A stretch of DNA of 64,000 nucleotides from Labedella phragmitis (lineage in GTDB: Bacteria > Actinomycetota > Actinomycetes > Actinomycetales > Microbacteriaceae): assembly GCF_004078635.1 (NCBI RefSeq), contig NZ_RZNB01000001.1, positions 434,001 to 498,000 on the forward strand. Reading direction: 5' to 3'. Positions within the stretch are counted from its first letter, which is position 1, and every line of letters begins with the position of its first letter. A program made the position numbers and the translations under genes. Shown in pieces: positions 58,635-64,000 of this stretch. The notes beneath the pieces were generated by a model that was given only the letters and a program-made list of their open reading frames with translations, ran no database searches and was not told the DNA's origin.

Positions 58635-59489
58635 TCAGTCCGATGCGGGGTGGCCCGCCGGTCCGTCGGCGGCATCCGGCCCGCCCCTGTCGACCATGTG
58701 GTGGCGGCCGATCGGGAGCATGAGCGGCTTTCCGGAGGTCGGATCCGTGATGACGGCGGCGGAGATGCCGAACACGCTCTCGATCAGCTCCGGGGTGAGG
58801 ATCGTCTCCGGTGAACCCGATGCGTACACCTCCCCGTCCCGCATCGCGACGAGGTGGTCCGCGTAGCGCACGGCGAGGTTGAGATCGTGGAGCACGATGA
58901 CGATCGTCGTTCCTCGTCGCCGGTTGAGGTCGGTGAGGAGATCGAGCACCTCGACCTGGTGGCTGACGTCGAGGAACGTCGTCGGCTCGTCGAGGAGCAG
59001 GATGTCGGTGTCCTGTGCGAGGGCCATCGCGATCCATACGCGCTGGCGCTGGCCGCCCGACAGCTCGTCGACGGCGCGATCCGCGAGGTCCGCGGTGTCG
59101 GTGGCGATGAGCGCTTCCGCCACGGCCACATCGTCGGCCCGCGACCAGCGGGTGAACATGCCCTGGTGGGGGTGCCGTCCCCGCCCGACGAGGTCCGCGA
59201 CGGTGATGCCCTCTGGTGCGATGGGCGACTGGGGGAGAAGTCCGAGCGTCCGCGCGAGCTCCTTCGCGGGCATCCCGTGGATGGACCGGCCGTCGAGGAC
59301 GACCTGCCCGCTGCGCGGTGGCAGGAGCCGTGACATCGAACGGAGGAGTGTGGACTTGCCGCACGCGTTCGGTCCGACGATGACCGTGATGGCCCCAGCG
59401 ACGAGGTCGAGGTCGAGGTCGCTGATGATCGTCGTGTCGCCGTATCCGACGGTGAGATCGGTGGCGGTGAGAGCGTGGGCGGTCGTCAC
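58635..59489 (-). CDS. Ferric-siderophore ABC transporter ATPase (FepC-like)
   Basis: This 284-residue ATPase has Walker A GPNACGKST at 39-47, LSGGQRQRVWIAMALAQ and Walker B ILLLDEPTTFLDVSHQ, the FepC/FhuC pattern. GTG at 59489 overlaps the upstream permease stop (GTGA). It is the last gene of the four-gene operon. The C-terminal 25 residues (DRGGPDAADGPAGHPASD) are an extra low-complexity tail. Confidence 0.94.
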   Translation of the reverse strand: MTTAHALTATDLTVGYGDTTIISDLDLDLVAGAITVIVGPNACGKSTLLRSMSRLLPPRSGQVVLDGRSIHGMPAKELARTLGLLPQSPIAPEGITVADLVGRGRHPHQGMFTRWSRADDVAVAEALIATDTADLADRAVDELSGGQRQRVWIAMALAQDTDILLLDEPTTFLDVSHQVEVLDLLTDLNRRRGTTIVIVLHDLNLAVRYADHLVAMRDGEVYASGSPETILTPELIESVFGISAAVITDPTSGKPLMLPIGRHHMVDRGGPDAADGPAGHPASD

Positions 59490-60538
59490 AGGGATTCTCC
59501 GGAGCGGTTCGTTCGGATGATGAGGTACACGAGGTAGGGCGCGCCGAGCACCCCGGTGACGATGCCGACCGGGTAGCGCAGGTTCAGGACGTTCTGACCG
59601 ACGACGTCGCCCGAGAGCACGAGGAGTGCTCCGACGAGCGCCGCCGGGACGAGGAGCGACCCGTGTGGGCCCACGATGCGCGCCGCGATCGGCCCCGCGA
59701 GGAAGGCGACGAAGGCGATGGGGCCCGTCGCGGCCGTCGCGAAGGCGATGAGTCCGACGGCGGCGATCACGACGACGAGCCGCGTCCGCTCGATCCGGAC
59801 GCCGAGCGCGGAGGCCGCATCCTCGCCGAGTCTCATCGCATCCAGGTCGTGGCGACGGCTGAGCAGCACAGGGCCGAGGACGAGGAGCGCGATGAGTGCC
59901 GGGAGCGTCTGCTCCCACGAGGCTCCGTTGAGGCTGCCCGTCAGCCAACGGAGGACGGCTTGCAGCTCCCACTGGCCGGCCTGGGAGAGGACGTACTGCG
60001 TGGCGGCCTCGAGCATCGCGGCGATGCCGATACCGATCAGGATGAGCCTCGTCCCGGCCGACCCGGCCTGGTGTGAGAGGACGTAGATCACCAGGGTGAC
60101 GAGGAGTCCCGCGGTGATCGCGAAGACGGAGACGGCGGTTCCGCTCAACCCGAGGACCACGATCGCGAAAGCCGCCGCGGCGCTCGCGCCCGCGGAGATG
60201 CCGATGATGTCGGGGCTCGCGAGCGGGTTCCGGAGCATCGTCTGGAAGGTGACCCCGGCGATCCCGAAGCTCAGGCCCACGACGATGGCGAGGACCATGC
60301 GGGGAAGGCGTAGCCTGCCCACGGTGAAGGAGGCCCCGTCGACGTCCTGACCGAGCACCACCCGGGCCACGTCGGTCACGCTGTAGACGGTGTTCCCGAT
60401 CATGAGGGATATGGCAGCGACGGCCATGATGAGCACGGCGAGGATCGAGATGACCACGACGCGTCGCCTGGCCCGCACGGCCTTCGAGCGCGAGACGCTC
60501 GCGATGACGGCGTCGAGCGATGGTGCCGTCGCGGTCAC
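59486..60538 (-). CDS. Ferric-siderophore ABC permease, second subunit (FecD/FepG-like)
   Basis: This 350-residue FecCD permease has about nine or ten helices. Motifs are RLPRMVLAIVVGLSFGIAGVTFQTMLRNPLASPDIIGISAGA and the later DLDAMRLGEDAASALGV. GTG at 60538 overlaps the stop of the first permease, and its own stop overlaps the ATPase start. It pairs with the 60535-61578 permease as a heterodimer. Confidence 0.94.
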   Translation of the reverse strand: MTATAPSLDAVIASVSRSKAVRARRRVVVISILAVLIMAVAAISLMIGNTVYSVTDVARVVLGQDVDGASFTVGRLRLPRMVLAIVVGLSFGIAGVTFQTMLRNPLASPDIIGISAGASAAAAFAIVVLGLSGTAVSVFAITAGLLVTLVIYVLSHQAGSAGTRLILIGIGIAAMLEAATQYVLSQAGQWELQAVLRWLTGSLNGASWEQTLPALIALLVLGPVLLSRRHDLDAMRLGEDAASALGVRIERTRLVVVIAAVGLIAFATAATGPIAFVAFLAGPIAARIVGPHGSLLVPAALVGALLVLSGDVVGQNVLNLRYPVGIVTGVLGAPYLVYLIIRTNRSGESL

Positions 60539-61578
60539 AGCGAGCTGACTTTCCGACGGCGGACGATCGCGATGAACACCGGCGCGCCGAGGATGGCGGT
60601 GATGATGCCGACATCGACTTCGCCGGGCCGCGCGACGATCCGTCCGAGGACGTCGGAGGCGACGACGAGCCCTGCGCCGACGACACCGGAGAACGGCAGG
60701 AGCCATCGGTGGTCGACGCCGACGAGGAGTCGGCAGGCGTGGGGCACGACGAGCCCCACGAAGGCGATCGGACCGGCGATCGCGGTGGCGGCCCCGCAGA
60801 GGAGGACCGCTCCGAGGGCCGCGACCGCGCGCGTGACGGCGACGCGTTCACCGAGGCCCGTCGCGAGTTCGTCCCCCAACGCGAGCGAGTTCAGACGTCG
60901 CGCCGACAGGAGGCTGACGAGGACGCCGACGGCGAGGAATGGGGCCATCTGGCCGATGCTCGTCCAGCCGGCTCCTCCGACGCCACCGATGAGCCACGAA
61001 CGCACGGTTCCCGAGATGTCGCCGCGTGGGAGGGAGATCGCGGTGACGAAGGACGCGAGAGCGGCCGAGGTCGCGGCGCCCGCGAGCGCGAGCTTGAGGG
61101 GCGTGGCCCCACCGCGTCCGAGCGAGCCGATGGCGTAGACGAATACGGCCGCGACACCGGCGCCGACCGTCGCCACCCAGAGGTACCCCGTCGCCGTCGA
61201 CAGCCCGAACCACGCGATGCCCACGACGATCGCGAGGGACGCACCCATGTTCACGCCCAGGATCCCCGGGTCGGCGAGAGGGTTGCGAGTGACGCCCTGC
61301 ATGACCGCTCCCGCGAGGCCGAGTGCGAGGCCGACGACGAGAGCGAGGACGGTGCGGGGCAGCCGCTTCGCGACGGCGGCCTCACTCGTGTTGTCGACGG
61401 AACCGCCGATCGCCGCGACGACGTCCGCGATGCTGACGTCACGGGAGCCGATGACGACCGAGGCGAACGCCAGGAGGGCCACGACGGCGACCGCGATCCC
61501 GAACCAGAGCAACCGCACGCGCGCGGGGCGCCGTCCGACGACGACGCCCCGCGCGTTCTCGGTTGCTGCCCGGGTCAC
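60535..61578 (-). CDS. Ferric-siderophore ABC permease, first subunit (FecC/FepD-like)
   Basis: This 347-residue FecCD permease has AKRLPRTVLALVVGLALGLAGAVMQGVTRNPLADPGILGVNMGAS, LNSLALGDELATGLG and GPIAFVGLVVPHACRLLVG. GTG at 61578 overlaps the binding-protein stop as GTGA. All four genes of the importer are linked by such overlaps, so their products are made in step. Confidence 0.95.
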   Translation of the reverse strand: MTRAATENARGVVVGRRPARVRLLWFGIAVAVVALLAFASVVIGSRDVSIADVVAAIGGSVDNTSEAAVAKRLPRTVLALVVGLALGLAGAVMQGVTRNPLADPGILGVNMGASLAIVVGIAWFGLSTATGYLWVATVGAGVAAVFVYAIGSLGRGGATPLKLALAGAATSAALASFVTAISLPRGDISGTVRSWLIGGVGGAGWTSIGQMAPFLAVGVLVSLLSARRLNSLALGDELATGLGERVAVTRAVAALGAVLLCGAATAIAGPIAFVGLVVPHACRLLVGVDHRWLLPFSGVVGAGLVVASDVLGRIVARPGEVDVGIITAILGAPVFIAIVRRRKVSSL

Positions 61579-62597
61579 TGGACCTTGGCGGCTGCGTCGG
61601 CGAGCAGGGCGAGGTAGTCGTCGAGCACCCACGAGATCGCGAGGGGGGTCGGGTTCGCGGCGGTGCCGAGGGGTCCGGCTCCGTCGAGCGACACGATGGC
61701 CCCGTTGGCGACGGCGGGCATCTGCGCGAGCAGGGGGTCGCTCTCCAGGGTGTCGACGAGCGCATCGTCCCCGTAGGTCACGATGATCTCGACGTCGTCG
61801 AAGACGTCGACCTGCTCGGCACTGACCTCGCCGGAGAACTCGCCGCTCGCCGACGCTTCCTCGACGCTCGCGGGAGTGGTCATGCCGAGGTCGGAGAAGA
61901 AGGCGGCACGCGTGTCGTTCGCGGTGTAGAAGTTGACGGTGCTGAGGTCGGACGGGTCGACGTGGGTGAGGAACATGGTCGACTTCCCGGTGAGCTCCGG
62001 GTGCTCCGCCACGGAGTCCTCGATCTCCTGCTCGATGCTCGCGACGAGCTCCGCACCTTCCTGTTCCATGCCCATGCCTTTGGCGTTGAACTCGATGACG
62101 TCGCGCCAGGACGTGGCCCACGGGGCCTCGGGGTATGCCACGACGGGAGCGATCTCCGTCAGGGTGTCGTAGTCCTCCTGCGTGAGGCCCGAGTACGAGG
62201 CGAGGATCACGTCGGGGTCCGTGTCGGCGACGGCCTCGAAGTCGATGCCGTCGGTCTCGTCGAACAGCACGGGGGTCTCCGCGTCGAGCTCGTCGAGCTT
62301 CTCCTTCACCCAGGGCAGCAGTCCGTCGCCGTCGTCGTCGCCGAAGTTCGCGGCGGCCATGCCGACGGGGACGACGCCGAGGGCGAGCGGGACCTCGTGG
62401 TTCGCCCACTGGACCGTCGCGACGCGCTCGGGCTTCTCCGTGAGCGTCGTGGTGCCGAGGGCGTGCTCGATCGTGATCGGGTACCCCTCCGTGGACGCCG
62501 CGCCCTCGGATTCGGAGGTCGTGCCGCTGCCGCACGCGGAGAGAAGAAGGACGGCCGCCGCTGCGACCGCAGCGGCGGAGACATGACGAGAACGCAT
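61575..62597 (-). CDS. Iron-siderophore substrate-binding lipoprotein (FepB/FhuD-like)
   Basis: This 340-residue lipoprotein has a signal MRSRHVSAAAVAAAAVLLLSAC with Cys22. The class III binding fold shows as YPITIEHALGTTTLTEKPERVATVQWANHEVPLALG, VILASYSGLTQEDYDTL, APVVAYPEAPWATSW and the C-terminal ISWVLDDYLALLAD. ATG at 62597 has AGGAG upstream. It captures a ferric siderophore outside the membrane. The DtxR box and -10 lie 60-90 bp upstream. Confidence 0.94.
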   Translation of the reverse strand: MRSRHVSAAAVAAAAVLLLSACGSGTTSESEGAASTEGYPITIEHALGTTTLTEKPERVATVQWANHEVPLALGVVPVGMAAANFGDDDGDGLLPWVKEKLDELDAETPVLFDETDGIDFEAVADTDPDVILASYSGLTQEDYDTLTEIAPVVAYPEAPWATSWRDVIEFNAKGMGMEQEGAELVASIEQEIEDSVAEHPELTGKSTMFLTHVDPSDLSTVNFYTANDTRAAFFSDLGMTTPASVEEASASGEFSGEVSAEQVDVFDDVEIIVTYGDDALVDTLESDPLLAQMPAVANGAIVSLDGAGPLGTAANPTPLAISWVLDDYLALLADAAAKVQ

Positions 62598-62657
62598 GGA
62601 GAACTCCTGGGAGGGTGAGGGAGAGCGCCTCGAACGCGTCCGCAGTGCAGCGCGTGC

Positions 62658-62685
62658 TTAGGTGAGGCTTACCTTCGCTACCCTA
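62658..62685 (-). promoter_or_regulatory. DtxR/IdeR iron box and -10 of the siderophore importer
   Basis: TTAGGTGAGGCTTACCTTC (62658-62676) matches the DtxR consensus at about 15 of 19 positions. A -10 TAGGGT (minus strand, 62680-62685) directly precedes it, so a bound repressor would block RNA polymerase. Confidence 0.8.
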
Positions 62686-62688
62686 GCA

Positions 62689-62722
62689 ACAGGGAGGGTG
62701 CGCGCGCACGCACCCTCCCTGT
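62689..62722 (-). terminator. Terminator of the alpha-mannosidase-like gene
   Basis: ACAGGGAGGGTGCG and CGCACCCTCCCTGT form a perfect 14-bp stem with a 6-nt loop, just downstream of the minus-strand gene and just upstream of the iron promoter, insulating the latter. Confidence 0.8.
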
Positions 62723-62753
62723 CCCCGGTTCCGCGGAGGGGATCCGGACGTCG

Positions 62754-64000
62754 TCACGGCAGGGTGAGGATCACCGCCGCAGGGCTCAACCGGGGGATCT
62801 CGACCGTCACCGTCGATCCGCTCACCGCGAGCGGTTCGCGCTCCTCGCCGAGGAACGTCGCGCGGATTGCGGACGTGATGCCGCCGGGCACCTCGACGCC
62901 CACCGAGACGGGAGCGTCGACGAACGACTGCAACCGCACGAGGAGACGTCGATCACCGATCGCGTGCGCCGCGACGAGTCTCACGCGAGGGTCACTCACC
63001 GTGAGGAGCGATCGCTCCGCGACGGCTTCCGCTCCGGTCCCGGCGGGAGCGTTCGCCTGCACGACGACGGGCGGGTGCACGAGGGCGGCGCTCGCCGCGA
63101 CGGCAACCTCTTCGACCGACGTGGATGCCTCGCCGGAACCCACAGGGCTCACGCCGATCGCGTAGGAGAACGTCGTCTCGAACGCCTGTCGGACGGGGAA
63201 GTTCGTGTCCCACACGTTGTTGTGGACCCACGAGAGGATCGTGCCCGGCTCGTACGGCGACGTGCTCGCGGGGAACGGCGCGTACGGCAGTGCGATCACG
63301 CCACGCTCGACGAGCGGGACGTCCTTCGTGACCCACGCGACGGCGCCGTCCGCCGACTCCACCGTGACCCAGTCGCGGACAGCGCGCATGTGCTGCGGGG
63401 CTCCGGGGACGTGCTCGAGACCGTCGCCCGTGACGCCGCCGCTCACCTCGTACCGCACGACCGGGTCGTCTCCCGCGAACGGGAACGCGAAGAACGCGCT
63501 CTCCTTCGCGTCCGTCATGTCCTTCGCGACGCGGTTCTCGATCACGAGGGCCGGCTCGCCGTGCCGCAGCCGCAGCGTCACGCGCACCCACTCGGTTCCC
63601 GCCGCCGGGTACTCGTAGACGAGCCGCTCCTCCACGGCGTCCGACTCGCGCTCGATGAGCGCGGCGGGACGCGCGCGCCACCGGTCCCCGAGCAGTTCGA
63701 GCTCGTCGGAGGTGGACGTCTTATTCGATTGGTGATTGAAGCCGCCGGCGCTCGTGTACAGGTCGTAGATGTACTCGTTGCCGCCGAAGAGCGAATCCGG
63801 GTTGAGGAGTTCGCGGCCCGTCGAGAGCTCGACGATCGACGCGATCCGCGACATCGAGAGGTCGACACGCACCCGCAGGTGCTCGTTCTCGATCACGAGC
63901 GGATCGGCGACGGACGTCGATGCCGCTGTCGCCGACTCGGGCTCACCGTCCGTCGTGCGCAGATCGATGCGCACGAGACCGACGGGAGGGAGGGATCGCA
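62754..64000 (-). CDS. Alpha-mannosidase (GH38), C-terminal part, cut by the window edge
   Basis: The visible 415 residues remain open to the window end without a convincing start, so the gene continues to the right. They match the C-terminal beta-sandwich domains of GH38 alpha-mannosidases: VIENEHLRVRVDLSMSRIASIVELSTGRELLNP, YIYDLYTSAGGFNHQSN, LVYEYPAAGTEWVRVTLRLR, FFAFPFAGDD, VTVESADGAVAWVTKDVPL and SWVHNNVWDTNFPV. The catalytic N-terminal domain is not in view. No signal peptide can be judged. The enzyme would trim mannose-containing glycans. Confidence 0.82.
   Translation of the reverse strand, partial: RSLPPVGLVRIDLRTTDGEPESATAASTSVADPLVIENEHLRVRVDLSMSRIASIVELSTGRELLNPDSLFGGNEYIYDLYTSAGGFNHQSNKTSTSDELELLGDRWRARPAALIERESDAVEERLVYEYPAAGTEWVRVTLRLRHGEPALVIENRVAKDMTDAKESAFFAFPFAGDDPVVRYEVSGGVTGDGLEHVPGAPQHMRAVRDWVTVESADGAVAWVTKDVPLVERGVIALPYAPFPASTSPYEPGTILSWVHNNVWDTNFPVRQAFETTFSYAIGVSPVGSGEASTSVEEVAVAASAALVHPPVVVQANAPAGTGAEAVAERSLLTVSDPRVRLVAAHAIGDRRLLVRLQSFVDAPVSVGVEVPGGITSAIRATFLGEEREPLAVSGSTVTVEIPRLSPAAVILTLP

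Overview
The window is GC-rich actinobacterial chromosome, about 70% G+C by eye. It most resembles the Micrococcales, and probably the Microbacteriaceae; this is inferred from gene content and style, not from a marker gene. Supporting traits are a strong G/C bias at third codon positions, dense ATGA/GTGA overlaps, at least ten genes with a TANNNT -10 hexamer 6-7 nt before the start codon (leaderless transcripts), DtxR-type iron boxes, a sortase signal of the LAXTG type, and an oleABCD cluster with oleB and oleC fused, as in Micrococcus relatives. No rRNA, tRNA, CRISPR array, phage or insertion sequence was recognised. Layout: 1-0.5 kb, an SRPBCC/ArsR pair with a perfect 24-bp palindrome upstream. 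0.9-3.9 kb, a glycine-rich surface protein coupled to a DUF4436 membrane protein. 3.9-8.4 kb, a carbohydrate catabolic set (2-hydroxyacid dehydrogenase, MFS transporter, TIM-barrel isomerase, Gfo/Idh/MocA oxidoreductase). 9.0-15.1 kb, a 2,013-residue wall-anchored repeat protein ending in LAVTG. 15.4-16.4 kb, a siderophore-interacting reductase under a DtxR box. 17.1 kb, the 3' remnant of a rhamnulokinase gene. 17.3-22.0 kb, the oleA-oleBC-oleD operon for long-chain olefins. 22.1-27.4 kb, single metabolic and envelope genes. 27.6-31.1 kb, a circularly permuted ATP-grasp / alpha-E / transglutaminase triad. 31.2-32.5 kb, a QorR/QorB-like quinone-response pair. 32.6-41.6 kb, a five-gene sugar uptake operon (DUF5107-TPR protein, binding protein, ATPase, permease, mutarotase-like protein) divergent from an AraC regulator. 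41.6-43.8 kb, an ATPase-domain/LuxR regulator divergent from hxlB-hxlA (ribulose monophosphate pathway). 43.9-47.4 kb, an MFS/MarR pair, an alpha/beta hydrolase and a TetR regulator. 47.6-58.6 kb, a class III aminotransferase, a dipeptide-type ABC importer, an aldo/keto reductase and an M20 amidohydrolase, interrupted by an ArsR-CDF metal-efflux cassette. 58.6-62.7 kb, a ferric-siderophore ABC importer under a second DtxR box. 62.8-64.0 kb, the C-terminal part of an alpha-mannosidase. How the parts work together: the two iron loci share a predicted DtxR operator and together cover siderophore uptake and iron release. The ole genes run as one translationally coupled unit from two acyl-CoAs to a cis-olefin. 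Three similar TTTCGGACG-containing sites suggest that the TetR regulator at 46.8-47.4 kb controls both halves of the amine/peptide locus, although the halves lie on opposite strands around the metal cassette. Both sugar and peptide importers carry a strong hairpin just after the binding-protein gene, which would raise binding-protein mRNA over that of the membrane components. Two dispersed repeat families are present: a TGAGYTCGTCGAAGGG element (three copies) and a 59-bp palindrome (two copies). The most intriguing system is the ATP-grasp/alpha-E/transglutaminase triad, whose ATP-grasp member carries a Gln-rich tail that could be a substrate of the neighbouring transglutaminase.
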